From Rhynchonema sp. JSB1_4 (lineage: Eukaryota; Nematoda; Chromadorea; Monhysterida; Xyalidae): a DNA stretch of 64,000 bases. Shown here one piece after another: positions 34,250 to 46,698 of the stretch. The notes beneath the pieces were generated by a model. It worked only from the letters and a program-made list of their open reading frames with translations. It was not told the DNA's origin and did not search any database. The DNA lies in contig JASAMV010000855.1 in NCBI GenBank assembly GCA_030248065.1, positions 62,001 to 126,000 of the forward strand, read 5' to 3'. The position numbers and the translations under genes are program-made. How positions within the stretch are numbered: position 1 is the stretch's first letter; every line of letters begins with the position of its first letter.

Positions 34250-36692
34250 TCTGGTTTACTGTTTGTCGCTTCGTTTCACCGGTTTTCGATAACTTGTGCC
34301 CATGCAGTAAGTTTGTGCTCAGAGTGGTCCAAATGAAGATCACCGGTGCAGATTGCGTGCTGTGCATCAATATAGGTGTGCATATATTACCTATACCAGT
34401 GCGTGATTTTCAGGGTAAAAAGCTTCCCCACTTTATTATGGTCCTCTGTATAATCCGACAACAACTAACGCAGAATTTATGGCAGCCAATCTGCCTGATC
34501 CGTAAAGCGGAAAACGTGCGCGCTCGCTTCAGACATGAAAATTGGAATGGTTCGACTGGGGTTACGGTAGCAAGCAAAAAACCGCGAGAGAAAGAAAGAG
34601 AAAAAGAAGTGACCAAAGCATGAATTTTTCTACATAACGACACAAAAGAAGGTAATCATATGAAGTGGCTGCCAGCCAAAAATTAAAAAAAACTTTGAAG
34701 ACACCGAAGCGTTGAATAAGCCGAGTCTGAAAGTGAAGAAGAAAAAAGAAAAGAAAAAGAAAAAATGTCTGCGAACTTCCGGTCTAAAACCGGGCAAGCT
34801 TATCACTGGATTTTCCGCTTCACCAATCAGGCAGTGTGGCTGCCATAAATTCTGCGTTAGCTGTTGCTGGACTATACATTCCACGTGCCAACAGACTTCC
34901 CGCGCATCTGATGTTTTAACCGTCTTATAAGGGAACAAAGGCCAAAGCAATTGTGAAGCCGAGAGGCCACAGGTCCATTTGGCCAATGAAGGGGGGCCAC
35001 CGTTTCGGAAGTAAAAAGGAAAAGGACTCCTAAATCGCACGGTTTTTACTCTGGTACGCTTGAAAAGTATAAAAATTACGCGCTCAGATACGCTCGTCAA
35101 TGATATTTGTCTTTCGCGCACGTAAACAGTGCCAAAATTTCGCGCGCATTGTCACGTTGGTGTCAAAGGCGTAAAATTAAAATACATAAGCAGGATAAAA
35201 AGGACTTTTCAAAAAAATGGACCAAGCACTAGATGAAAGTGAAAAGTGACTTTTTGGACTTGGTCCCTCCCTTGGCCAAAAGCTGGATCACCACCACCAG
35301 TTATCAATAGGGTATTGTACTATACGCCATACACCTGGATAAATGTGATGCAACCAACCTGTGCTTATTTGGCAGAGCAGCTGCTGCAGATTCGGGATGA
35401 CTTCAAAGCAAAGGCTGTGTGTAGGTCCGTGAAAAGGGCTTCTATGATGCGTGGAAACGCAACACATCAGATGAGAAAGCTATGAACACGCAAAATAAGA
35501 AATATATAAATTAATCCCGATTGCTGGCATGCGTCAGGTGCCCAGTATACCAACCATACATAATGTACATACCTACTGGGCGTTGGTGTTTTATAGAACG
35601 TTTGAAACATCACTGCAAAATCTGTTGGCACATAATCTGGAACATCATAATGAAGCCAGTAAACATTTTGTCCTGAGAATTATGCACAATACTAATATTG
35701 TACATGCAATGCGAAAGTTGGACCGGTCACCGGTGATCTTCTTCTGGACACTCAGCATGTATACCAACTGTATACGTATATATAAGTATATACTGTGTAT
35801 ACTGTATATACGCTGTACAATCATCCCCCTTTGCCTTTATTGTTTTCGTGCACATGTGAGTCATTCAAAAATGAAGTGCGAAATTGGGGTGACAACCAAC
35901 AAGCACGAAGCGCATATCGACTCTGAAAAGCCTATGTCAGAATTGGAGTTCATTACATTCCTACCAAGATGGGTACAGAAAACAGCTGTTCAGTTCTCGG
36001 CCCAGTTAAAGAACTATAAGCCAAATAAGCGTGACAGGATCAGAAAAGTACCCAAGATATTGCTTCAAGAGGGATGGGGCACCACCGCTGGTCGGTGTAG
36101 TCGCACATGGGTCCCACCCTAACGTCAACATTGTCAGTGGGTCCTGGCTAGCTTGCAAACGCAGAGATCATTCTATCCGCACCCAAGAAATATGCTGTTC
36201 ACGATAATGAAGCAAAGTTTTTATTGGTTAGTGCATATTGTTTGATCGATGTGTTGTCATTGTTAGGTTTGTTGTGTTTGGACCCGGTAGCTAAGGAGAA
36301 CAGATAATCATGGCCGGGTGTGTGTCATCTACCGTATCGTATTTGAGCTTTGTTTTATAATCTTTGGCGACAGTAAGTTAGGCACACACATACAGTACTG
36401 TCAGGATGCAATGCAGTTTGAGCAACTGGGCCAATTTTGGCTGGATACCCATCATTTGTTATGACAGTGTCATATGTTATGACACCATTACTCATGACAG
36501 GCCTCCGGCTCCGATCGTTCATCCTATTCTTAATTTATATATCCCACCGTGCAAAGTTTGGTTGTCCAAAACACCCAAAGGCTGTTTACTTGAAACGCAC
36601 TGCTGTCATTTTCAGGCCTGTCATATTTCAACTTTCCCCCGACGCTACCTAAACCTCATTCAAAGTTAAAAGAACAACGATATATCCGAAAA
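34250..36692. other. Intergenic, one inverted repeat
   Basis: 34455-34510 and 34800-34870 are inverted copies (AACGCAGAATTTATGGCAGC), likely a decayed MITE. The longest frame (35529-36122) has no recognisable domain. Short TACATA-rich palindromes at 35540-35600 and 35757-35815. Confidence 0.4.
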
Positions 36693-37642
36693 ATGCACGC
36701 TCCCCAAGTTCTCATCACCGTGCTGGGCGCTCAGCTGACAGCCATTCAGGCGCTCAAATGCTTCCACAACACCAATCTCACAAACTCATTCAAAGGCAAG
36801 CAGGGCAGTTTCAAATACCCTTAGACCAGGTTCATGTTACGATAAGAACCACAAAGCCGGAACGTAGAGAATCGCCTGATTACCAAAGAGATTGAACAAA
36901 TGACACGTTCGATGATTTCAGACGGCGTCTTTAACAGACTTCGAGACCTTTAACACACAGGTGCATGAATCTTTGCATGCGTACAACCTTAGGCTGCGCG
37001 GCAGTGGGTCATGTACAGTGTAGCCTGTCATTGTCAGCTAAATCTGCCATATGGACGACATTACCATCAAATTTAAAATCTTTTGCGAGCTCGTTGGTCC
37101 TGTTTCAGACAACAACAAGCCAGCAGCGGTCGACTGTGGCACGCTCACTGGACAAGCGTCGACTAACGCGTATGACGCGTGTGTGAAGGTGTGTCAGTTT
37201 ACGATGCGATGTTTCAATCATGTTGATAATCACAAATGTTCCCAAAGATGTAATCTTTTGTTTATTCCAGCAAGAGAGCGAAGCGTTGGGCATGAAAACT
37301 TTCAACTACATGTGCGGCAATAAGCAAGCCTGCGGAGGGAAGATGGAATGTAAAGAAAACAGTATGGAAATACTTGGTTGGTTGTACATGCATATACATA
37401 TGTACATACATACATACCTATATTAAAAGCGTAAAATATATTGGTAAAATTTATTACCGTCAGACAACTTCCTAGCCAATGAAAACCTACTGCGTTATCA
37501 TCCTGCAAATTCAGGCATCAAGGCCGAATCAAAAATGTGTTGCTGCGGCACAGATGAATGCAATGGACAGAATGTGGTCAAATCCGGTGTTGCGTTGTTT
37601 GGCTTGGTTGCTATCGTCTCTCTGATAATCAACTGGGCCTAG
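36693..37642 (+). CDS. Ly6/three-finger-like protein C
   Basis: Four exons: 36693-about 36807, 37109-37188, 37271-37361, 37515-37642. A short signal peptide (VLITVLGAQLTAIQA) precedes LKCFHNTN. Exon 2 has VDCGTLTG and DACVK, exon 3 holds three further cysteines, exon 4 has MCCCGTDECNG and a hydrophobic tail (SGVALFGLVAIVSLIINWA), implying a GPI anchor. The first donor is uncertain (GC at 36796 or GT at 36808, both phase 1). It has one more intron than A and B. AATAAA at 37665. Confidence 0.7.
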
Positions 37643-38170
37643 AGTGTGTTTGGAAGCGATGAAAAATAAAACATTAATAAAGTTAGCGTGGATCAGTTAG
37701 TATCATTTTCTGATAATGAGTTGTGCAGCGTGTTTTTGGTTGTCCGTTTCGACCTATTCGGGCAGACGGGCGGTGCACATCTCACAGGCTCAACTTCGTC
37801 TTCTCGCGTTTTTTTTAATCAAAACGTGCCTTGAATGGTTATAATTTGCTTCTCGTCATTTTTTGTCTTAAGGTCTAATGATATTTTGTTTTCTGCTCGT
37901 TAATCAATCATTCAAAAAAACATTCCTTTACAATTAGCACTGGGCAAGCTTAAAAAACCGATTTGATCATCAAATGCGTACAATTTGTGATACCTACATA
38001 CGTAGATTCATACGTATTTATATACTGTATATGTATAGTTTTGCTTTGGTCAATGGTTTTGTATACACACATCTTTCTGCCTGTTGTACCTATTCAAGTC
38101 ATTGTTTTGAATTCAGCACTTGAAATTTTTCTTCGGCTACGCAACAAAGTACGTATTATACGGTACTGAT

Positions 38171-38521
38171 TGCAATTGAGTGCCGCATGTAATACATGTA
38201 CATCCAAATGGATGTGCATACATTACATGCGTATTGCACGTCGGTGAATGTAGGGCTCACTACATGCACATCCATTTGGATGTATAAGTCCATCCATCAG
38301 CTCATGGCATGCTGAAAAGCTTAACAGGATCCGGTGCTGTTCCGGTTCCGGTTGGCTTACGAAGAAGAAAACAAAGAGAAATCGGTTTTTATTTTACTTT
38401 CGTGCGCCGTTTTCTCTGACATTGCCTTGCGGAGGAAGATTTTTTCACAACGGAACCTGAACCTCCCAAACAAGAGTGCCATGGGCTGATGGACGGATTA
38501 TACATGCGGCACTCAATTGCA
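38171..38521. mobile_element. Short hairpin element carrying a nested MITE
   Basis: Ends TGCAATTGAGTGCCGCATGT and mirrored ACATGCGGCACTCAATTGCA. Between them lies a palindrome-rich arm with ACATCCAAATGGATGT motifs. A CATCAGCTCAT-family MITE (38285-38500) has inserted 21 bp from the right end. Confidence 0.55.
38285..38500. mobile_element. TA-flanked MITE, CATCAGCTCAT family (copy 2)
   Basis: Ends TAAGTCCATCCATCAGCTCA and mirrored GAGCTGATGG-like end (GGGCTGATGGACGGATTA), TA on both sides. Interior matches 32743-32966. Younger than its host hairpin. Confidence 0.7.
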
Positions 38522-38714
38522 GTTAGTACGTTCTTCGCACATGGGGCAATGCAAACCGCTCGTTATTAGAAGGTGGCACAAGTTTTGCCCCGCACCGCGG
38601 CAACCTGAAACGACATTTTTTGTTTTAAATTTCCAAAGCAGCAAAAAATTTGACCAAGGCATTACAACCCACAACTTCACCTGGCGGATTGCGTTTTTTT
38701 TTCGAGCGGACCAT

Positions 38715-39541
38715 AATGGCAACTGATATAACAATCGTCATCGCCTGCGCACGCGCGCATGACAGACCCATGCATGATTTGCCACAGCATTGCAACGCAC
38801 CCTATGTGTTCTTCAATGTGACTGCAAGTCACCAATTTGCTCGTGACGCTCCGCAGACTCCTGGGACTCAGCTTCATTCACACACAAAACGACAGGTTGA
38901 GTCAGGGGAAGCGCATGTTTCAGAAAAAGTGGATAACAAGGAAAATGGTATTATACATACATGTAGTAAGTTTAACCAGCACAATGTCCATTGATAAAAT
39001 TTTCGACACCGTCCCAGACGAATGGTAGAAATACCAGTCACAACCACTTGACTATTTTTTTTGGTTTATGGCGACTTTGCACCATCACACGCATCGCTCA
39101 GGACACGCTTTCGTCTGCACATGCAACAAAAGCTGCTTTCTTCACACCAGCTGCAACTTGCATGCATGTGCCGCTCATGAAGGTGTTTCCCAGCTAAAGC
39201 GGGTTAATTCTACTGTCGTCGACGCAGGTCCAAACTACGATTTATGTAGGCACATATGTACTACCTCTTGTGACAGAAACTGCACTCACTCGCACCGGCT
39301 TCTTGCTTCTTCGTTTATTGAGGCTGCTCTAACATCGTCGATGTCATACATTGCACACGCACAAAACATAGCAGCTCGAGATCCAGCTGCACTTGCACGA
39401 ATCGGTGTCGACCACATTAGTATAAGCCCCAAAACAGGGAAGGTGCGACCAGCGACTGTAACATCCGTCAAAAACAGTCTCTTATTCGTTGTAAGCAGAA
39501 ATACTGAGCACAAGGCACAAATGTCACGTTGTTCAGCATAA
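38715..39541 (+). pseudogene. Possible decayed cysteine-rich gene
   Basis: A frame from ATG 38715 has HCNAPYVFFN followed by a GTGACT donor, resembling the end of exon 1 in the neighbouring Ly6 genes. A separate open frame (39068-39541) is cysteine- and histidine-rich (VCTCNKSCF, LCRHICTTSCDRNC). The pieces do not join in one phase and no CCC..CN exon follows. Possibly remnants of another family member; weak. Confidence 0.2.
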
Positions 39542-39626
39542 TTTAGATCCTTGCTGCAGTTTACCAAGACCAGCGGACGTTTGAAGAAACGTTTCGTAAA
39601 ACAGCCGCAGAGCCATGTCTGTCAAT

Positions 39627-39792
39627 GGGTGATATTTTCGAAACGGTGCAAAGGTCAGTTGGGTGTAAAGGTCGGTGGAAAGCTCGGTCGACAGCTCAGT
39701 GTGATAGACCTCGGTGTAAACTTGAAAAATTCCACGTTAGTAACAGGCAATGTTTCAAGTTTACACCGAGCTGCGCCGACCGAGCTTTCGAC
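39627..39792. mobile_element. MITE, GTAAAGGTCAG family (copy 1, one-armed)
   Basis: Left end GGGTGATATTTTCGAAACGG and GTGTAAAGGTCGG words match the copies at 42849 and 46092. Here the right arm stops at CCGAGCTTTCGAC. TCAAT lies on both sides (39622-39626, 39793-39797), possibly a 5-bp duplication. Confidence 0.55.
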
Positions 39793-40212
39793 TCAATATT
39801 ACTGCACGCACAATAAAATGGAATTATTTTTAGATTAACACACGGTGGACATGGTGCAGAACTAATCCAACATCAATAAAATTTGCATGTTTCGTAACCA
39901 AAACAAATATTTGAGCATAAAGTAGATGCACAGCTGGGCAGAAATTCAAACAAGTAACACTTCCGAAACAGATGTCAACAGACAAAAAGGGGTCCCATTT
40001 CAGCTGAAACTGTTCTTGTTCGGTACGCTGATTTGCACCAAGCGTGTTCGTGCTCCAAAGACAGTCTGAGCCTGACAATCACACGCATGATCGTACATGT
40101 GCTGTGGCTTTCAAACATTGAGCTTAGATGACCATGGGCAACAGAATTTGTTAAAATATACCTGAACAAAACCCGCATTGATCAAGCTCAGAGAGAGCCT
40201 TTTTATTTTGAA

Positions 40213-40902
40213 ATGTGGCCAGTCTTCTTTCTGTTTGTAGCGGTTGGCCACAACCATCAGGCTCTTACTCAAAGCCAAGATCCAGTAGGTAGTGAGACGG
40301 CCCAAAACTCAACAGTGTCGAGCAGCGCTTACGTAGGTCCCGTCAACTTGTTATGCTACGATTGTGCCAATTGCACTACAGTTGATCGAGAGACAAAACT
40401 GACAACCTGCAAGTCGGACGAAATTTGCCTCAAAGTACGTTATTATGATATGTTTTGTTCCCAATTAAAAACAGATTAGCTGCAAGTTGCGTAGCTCAAG
40501 AACTCTACAAAGGTTGTGTCTGACGATGATCGCGTTGACCGAACGTGCGGTGAAGTTAGCCCTGAGAACGACATGATATGCCAGGATATGTGCTTCAACA
40601 ACACTGCAGGTAAGATGGGTTGACGACAAAATGTTTTGTAAGGCACTCTACAGCCCTAATACACAGTTGGCAAGTGCTGTTGCGTACTGCCCGAGTGCAA
40701 CGGTGATACGATGCCGATTTGGGCCGACGTGAAAGCTGAGCTGACGCAGCAAACCGAGACGATTGGTACGTCTGCCACTGTTGCTGCGACAGTCGCACCC
40801 AAGCAAAAGGATACTGACAAAAGTGCTCAGAAGCTGACTTCAAAAGTTCCATTTCAAATTTTAATTTCAATGCTGTGCGTCGTCGGTCAATATTTCTGGT
40901 GA
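40213..40902 (+). CDS. Ly6/three-finger-like protein D
   Basis: Exons 40213-40434, about 40495-40609, 40667-40902 (phases 0, 1), 190 aa. Signal peptide MWPVFFLFVAVG, an S/T/Q-rich stretch, then LLCYDCANCTT starts the cysteine domain. Exon 2 contains RTCGEVSPENDMICQDMC. Exon 3 has KCCCVLPECNG, then a 45-residue T/K-rich spacer and a hydrophobic end (FQILISMLCVVGQYFW) consistent with GPI anchoring. The exon 2 acceptor (GCGTAG) was chosen by phase and is the weakest border. AATAAA at 40931. Confidence 0.7.
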
Positions 40903-41164
40903 TATTTCCCTGTTTCTTGCTTATTTTCATAATAAATTTGGACGACACACAGCCTATTTTACTTTCTCGAATTTGTATTTGATTTTCTTGGCGTGATTAA
41001 CCGCATAGGTTTCTTGTTTTACGTTAGTCTTGTTGTGTTGTTCTTGCATTGACCTTTTGTACAAACAAAATTTGTGATAAAAGACAATGGTGTCAAGAAC
41101 GGCGGCAAAAACACGTCGAGAGGAACGGAACTGAGTATTTTCGACCATGTTTTTGTAAATGTTA

Positions 41165-41437
41165 TTGGTCGCACAATGACCATATAAGAATTCATCAAAT
41201 CAATCCTGATTTTCACGTTCAGTCACTCTTAACCATTGTGTTATTTGTGATTCTCACAAAACATTTTCAGCTGAAATAAGTCGAGCAGAGCTCCCACGTT
41301 GCTGCGGGTCTGAAACATTCTCTTTACTGCATGCTTTGTGTGCGATCACGCAACGCAACGTCATTGCCCTGTCACTTTCTCTCTTTACGATTCAGGAAAA
41401 AAATTGACCAATTCTTATAAAGTCGTTGTGCGACCAA
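41165..41437. mobile_element. TA-flanked MITE, TTGGTCGCACAATGAC family (copy 2)
   Basis: TTGGTCGCACAATGACCATA at the left and mirrored TTGTGCGACCAA at the right, TA outside both. No coding capacity. Confidence 0.7.
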
Positions 41438-41613
41438 TACCAACAAATGTTAGATGTTACTCCCAACGTTTCGTGACCAACTTAGGGCACTTCTTCGAGG
41501 AAAAACCTGTAAAAAACGAGGAAGATAAAGAACCTAGAAAAGGAAGAACAGATAATGTGTAAAACATGAGAGCCAAGAGCATGCGACCAACAATCAGAGA
41601 GACGTACCCCTAA

Positions 41614-42448
41614 GGGCGCGCCCATGTAGGCCAGGGCCAGGGCCGGGGCCGGGGCCGGGGCCATAAAAAATAATCTATGTCCGAGGCCCTGGCCCCGGCC
41701 CTGGCCTACATGGGCGCACCGACAGGGCCGGGCCGGTGCGAAACATTTTTCTGGATAGGCGACGTTAGAACTACAGGGTTGCCAATAATCCAACATCGGT
41801 TTCGTATACATAATGCAGCTGTGCGTGTGTGTTCGTGTTGGATGTCCTGTTGCCTGCTGTATCAAGGGCACGGTCATTTTGGGATATGTAGGTCATTTTA
41901 TTTAGGTTAGGCATATGTATTTGTTCAAGCAAATTAATATAAAGCGCTTTATTCTTAAAAATACTGGCTGATGAAAAGTCACCAGATGACATAAATTTTT
42001 TGAGCAACCACAGTAAACGACATGTCTGCGCGAAATTCGAGTAACCTATAACTCAACCAATCAGCGAAACGCGCACGTCGTGTATGTGCACGGTCAAAAG
42101 CAAACTGTATGTGTATAATTGCAGGTAGAAATTCAGTGTTTTGTTAACCATATTTCAAACTGCAGCCCGAATTTGCAATTTACAAATTTGTATAATCTAA
42201 AGAAAAAACACAAGATAGCCATGCCCTTGATAAATCAGGCAGTAGCGCACCCAACGCGAACACACACGCACAGCTGCATATACGAAACCAATGTTGGATT
42301 ATTGACAACCCTGCAGTTGAAATGTCGCCTATCCAGAAAAATGTTTCGCACCGGCCCCGGCCCTGGCCCCGGCCCCGGCCCCGGCCCCGGCCCCGGCCCG
42401 GTCGGTGCGCCCATGTAGGCCCTGGCTCTGGCCTACATGGGCGCGCCC
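41614..42448. mobile_element. Foldback element with GGGGCC hexamer arrays
   Basis: Ends GGGCGCGCCCATGTAGGCC and mirror, inverted arms of about 240-265 bp, unique centre. GGGGCC tandem repeats lie inside each end (41642-41662 and 42353-42402). Flanks are TAA on the left and TAT on the right, so a 3-bp duplication is at best imperfect. Harbinger-like by analogy with 48890-49241, inferred only. Confidence 0.65.
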
Positions 42449-42848
42449 TATACCACCACAATCATTGAGTTCAAGTTTGTGCGCCTCAGCCCATCTCGGC
42501 TAGTGTTCATTACGTTCTTGTGCCACAGTGGTGATCTTGTCTTGTGTGATCGTGCGTGTGTGTTGGACAGACGCGTAGATGTGCAGTCAGGCCAGACACG
42601 TTTTCAGTCATATAAAGCATTTGTTTGGTGTGTTCTGCGACGCGCATGTGCAACTGGCGAAGGGAAGAACCAACGTTGACAGGAGATCGCCCTCACGAAG
42701 CTGAGCTGCTGTGCAAGAACGCAACAAACACGAAGACTCTGCGATAAACAACACAATTGGAAATACAGTATCTGTCGCTCGCTCAGCAATGTGGGGAAAT
42801 AACAAGCACCACGTAAGCTTGTAAAAAACGACGACTACTTACTACTAT

Positions 42849-43073
42849 GGGTGGAATTTTCGAAACGGTGTAAAGGCCAGTTGGGCGTAAAGGTCGGTGT
42901 AAAGTTCGGTCGAAAGCTCGGTCGGCGAAGCTCGGTGTAAACGTGAAACATTGCCTGTTATTAACGTGGAATGTTTCAAGTTTACACCGAAGTTTACACA
43001 CTGAGCTGTCGACCGAGCTTTCCACCGACCTTTACACCCAACTGACCTTTACACCGTTTCCAAAATATCACCC
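42849..43073. mobile_element. MITE, GTAAAGGTCAG family (copy 2)
   Basis: Two-armed copy: GGGTGGAATTTTCGAAACGG at the left, mirrored CCGTTTCCAAAATATCACCC at the right, TAT adjoining both ends. CTCGGTGTAAAC and GTCGGTGTAAAG words fill the arms. Confidence 0.65.
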
Positions 43074-43577
43074 TATGAGTCAACGCACCTTCAGTGACAG
43101 GTACATATGTAACCGAGTGCCCATGGATACCACGTGCGTTTTATTGTCAACATCGTGAAATTTCATATCCCTTCCACATACACATGGGAGATGGGAGTCA
43201 ACATGAATTTGAACACAACATCATACGGAACGGATAATGCGAATACAGAAGAACTCCGAAGCTAGGATCAGAATTAGGTCCGAGGTCGTCAGCGTACGAA
43301 AAGAAACTTTGGAACGAATTTTCCAAAACATGCAGAAGGGCAGACAAAACGGAGTCCTGAGCTCCACAATGAGAAGGTAGCAACTAAATAAATAGTAATT
43401 ACTGACCATTGACCAACATATGCTATGTCGACGTATGAGCTCGCACAGATTAGACCCGAAACCCGAACATGCGAACATTTCAGATTGTTGTATACAGCAC
43501 GTGCCGCCCACAATCAGCGCACATTGTTGTGGAGAGAAAATGTCTCGCATGTTCGGGTTTGAACGGTGTATAAAGCT

Positions 43578-43812
43578 GGAGTTATACTTGTCCATTTTGG
43601 GCTTGTAGACAATGAGGACAAATTTTTGTTTCAATCATATTTTGTGATAGCGTTGGAGCACTAATTTCGAACAGCGTAAAAGTTGTTCATTTGGTGCAGG
43701 GGAACAACTTTTACGCTAGTCGAAATTAGTGATCCGACGTTATCACAAAATATGATTGAAACAAAAATTTGTCCTCATTGTCTACAAGCCCAAAATGGAC
43801 AAGTATAACTCC
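43578..43812. mobile_element. Foldback MITE, GGAGTTATACTTG ends
   Basis: Left arm about 43578-43695 and right arm 43706-43812 are inverted near-copies (GTTATACTTGTCCATTTTGG, AATCATATTTTGTGATA) with a loop of about 10 bp. Target duplication unresolved. Confidence 0.6.
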
Positions 43813-43937
43813 ACCTTAAACAGGAAAATAGATCAAACTGTTAAAATGTCTCAACACAGAGAGACAAGCGTGCTGTACAAAGCTAAAACATTGGCCAGCG
43901 GTTATGGAAATGAGATCGCAGGCCATGATGGTTGTGT

Positions 43938-44969
43938 TCAGTATTTCCACCAAAACAGCGTTGCGCCGTTGTGTGAGATTCGTGCAAAGCAGGGATTGGT
44001 CAGCAACGCTGGGTACATTGTCCAGTGTAGACGACAAGTTTGGTTGGCGCTGATGTACGTGAATGAACGGCACTGAGGCTCGGCTGTGCATGCCTGAATA
44101 ATGAATGAATGAGTCTCATCATCAATGAATGACATTCTGAACGTTTTCTATGTTGTTGTGTACCTGCATGCAAGCCGCTTCACTGATTGTCACAGTTGTG
44201 CTGACTTCATGCCCCCATCCAGCTGTGTTAGATTGGCTTTGGTAGTTGCACTCTGCGCAGTACAGGTGGGTTTGATGCAACAGATACATATTTCATCAAT
44301 GAAGGTCAAAACCGTACGATTATTGTTAATACAAACGGGGTATCCGGATTCGACCAGGGTCTTGTTGTGATACTGAAAACCACCACAATCTGAAAATTAG
44401 GTGTTAAAATTATCACCATGGATGGACTTTATTTGAGTTGGCCTCACAAGGTTCAAGTGTCCACAATTCATTCGGTGTCCCGCTTCCGCCCGACCAAACA
44501 GTGCGAACGAGAATGTCACTGGTTGGATGGTCAGTAGAAAGTGTCTTGTCGACTGAAATAGGTCACGTTGAGTCTGAAGACAGAAGAGCACAAGAACTCA
44601 TGTGTACTTGAACTGAGAACGTTGCTGGCGATGCGGTACTGTCCGGAACCGATATGGTCGAAGAAGTAACGATGGTTGTGAGCTGAGGCAGTGCAAGTCC
44701 ACTGATAAACCTGCCCGTCGCCGTTATCGATGCATTTACCAGACTGAAACCAGAGTGGTTATAAAATTAAAATGTATGCTCTTGACATAACGAAAAGAAA
44801 GTACTTGGCAGCGATGCAAACTCACAATCAAGTTTTCTATCATTGTCAGGTTGCCAACACTATTTCTGAGGAACTTCCACAATTGCGGGTGTGTTTCTGG
44901 AAAAGCAGGCCGTACTCGGATGTCTTTGTAACTGGAGTGCATTCTTTTTGTGGCACCATTTAGCTCCAA
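43938..44969 (-). CDS. Ricin-B-like / PAN-domain secreted protein (partial model)
   Basis: Minus-strand exons in order: 44969 or 44864-44805, 44743-44608, 44552-about 44449, an exon near 44385-44300, 44252-44164, 44093-43938 (TGA). Exon 44743-44608 reads CQ|SGKCIDNGDGQVYQWTC, a good R-type (ricin B) lectin repeat. The last two exons read GWGHEVSTTVTISEAACMQ and ACTAEPQCRSFTYISANQTC, the C..C...C pattern of PAN/apple domains. One join (exon near 44385 to 44252) needs a donor I could not fix with certainty. Further exons probably lie upstream: NCQCWNWKGNKLL near 45057-45020 and SKCNVELGICEHWCKC near 45250-45210. Start codon and signal peptide not found. Carbohydrate or surface binding would be expected. 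Confidence 0.45.
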
Positions 44970-45479
44970 AACCTAAACACATAAAATCATGTTTGAGCAC
45001 TCAGTACCAACACACTGGGAAAGCAATTTGTTACCCTTCCAGTTCCAACATTGACAATTCTGTAAATGGTGTTTATTGGAGGCAAATATAACTCAGTCCA
45101 TCCGTGCACAAGTACGAGCCAAAGAAAAGTGATAATGAATCGCAGCATCTAAAATCCAACTGACATTCAACACACGCCAAGCACTTGTTGGATTACAGGA
45201 ATGTACTTACACTTGCACCAATGCTCACAAATGCCGAGCTCGACGTTGCATTTGGAAACGTATTTGACTCACGATCATAAAACCATCAATGCGATGGCTC
45301 GTGATGTAGCACTCCTGCTGGCGTATCTGCCGGCAATTTTTCACAAGCAAGACGATTCATCTTGTGTATGATCCTGGTGACCATGGCAATGCTCGTAAAC
45401 ATTTCCACTCTTCACTGCGCACAGAAATATGTCAGTTTATTTGGCACACTGCAAGTTTATTTGGCAGTAACAATAGGTA

Positions 45480-45745
45480 TTGGTAGGACAGTGACTATAT
45501 GAGAATCCATTCAAAATTTTTCCTGAATGTTAAAGCACATCTCGCTACAGACCACCAGCGTTCTATTAGGATTTTTCCAAAACATTTCTGCCATTGTCAT
45601 GGTCAATTGTACAACGCAGCGAGCGTGATACCGGCAGAAATGTTTTGGAAAGATATAAATAAAACGCTGGTAATCTGCAACGAGACTTTTGCTTTACCAT
45701 TCAGGAAAAATTTTGAATGGATTTTCATAGTCAGTGTGCGACCAA
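45480..45745. mobile_element. TA-flanked MITE, TTGGTCGCACAATGAC family (copy 3)
   Basis: Diverged ends TTGGTAGGACAGTGACTATA and mirrored GTGTGCGACCAA, with TA outside. The interior is itself palindromic (AAAACATTTCTGCC and mirror), so the whole element folds. Confidence 0.7.
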
Positions 45746-46091
45746 TACACGGCAGGCAGTTTGGTGCGGATAGGCCCTCGTGCCAAAACAGAGAGGTGCC
45801 CAAATAAGGCCTTTGACTGTATGTGCGCATCAATAAAGATTAACCCACCGGCTGTTATAATAGCGTGTATGTATTTGTACGTGCAGAATTGATGCGGTGC
45901 AAAATGCGGTACATGCAACTTAGACCGAAATGCGACGCGATTTTTGCAAGTGTAGAAAGCTAATTACAGTGCATACTTGTGTCGTTTATAACATTCAGCA
46001 GCTTGGCTCACTTCCAGCGTGAGTAACTGACCACCTTAAAAAAAACAGTGGAACCTGACAACCAAACAAAATCTATTTGATTGCCGTCGTA

Positions 46092-46309
46092 GGGTGGAAT
46101 TTTCGAGACGGTGTAAAGGTCAGTAGGGCGTAAAGGTCAGCGTAAAGTTCGGTCGAAAGCTCGGTCGGCGTAGCTCGGTGTAAACGTGAAACATTGCCTA
46201 ACGTGGAAATTTTCAAGTTTACACCGAGGTCTATCACACTGAGCTGTCGACCGAGCTTTCCACCGACCTTTACACCCAACTGACCTTTACACCGTTTCGA
46301 AAATATCAC
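46092..46309. mobile_element. MITE, GTAAAGGTCAG family (copy 3)
   Basis: GGGTGGAATTTTCGAGACGG at the left and mirrored CCGTTTCGAAAATATCAC at the right. TCGTA on both sides (46087-46091, 46310-46314) suggests a 5-bp duplication. Confidence 0.65.
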
Positions 46310-46698
46310 TCGTAGGCTGTAATTTCGTGATGGCGTGGCTGTGTGTTTTATCACGTGCGATTCTTGAGGTAAACTTTTTCGCAGTTCGCAAGTTGCTTAT
46401 TAGTCAACAGGTGCAGTCTGCAATGCGAGATAGAAAATTGCCCAAAAGTATGTAAAATTTACATGCCTGCGAAATACATATAGACGCAACATTGTGCGTG
46501 CAACTGCAAGACACAGAAACATGACACACACCACCCTAAAGGCCATTCTTTCATTGACGTCAGGCCAGAGTAATAGATACACAATTTATTGACGAAATAT
46601 TTGTTAACAAACAACGTCGAATTGTCATCTGCACCATAGGCTTATTTACTTACGACTGCAATTTGAACAAAAGTCGGCATCAAATATAATCTGTCAAC

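Noticed and set aside
34054..34623. 189-aa ORF as a single-exon gene
   Set aside because: It runs through a TGCAG acceptor and a GTAAGT donor and into a MITE-like inverted repeat; a different frame of the same exon fits the upstream cysteine-rich exon better.
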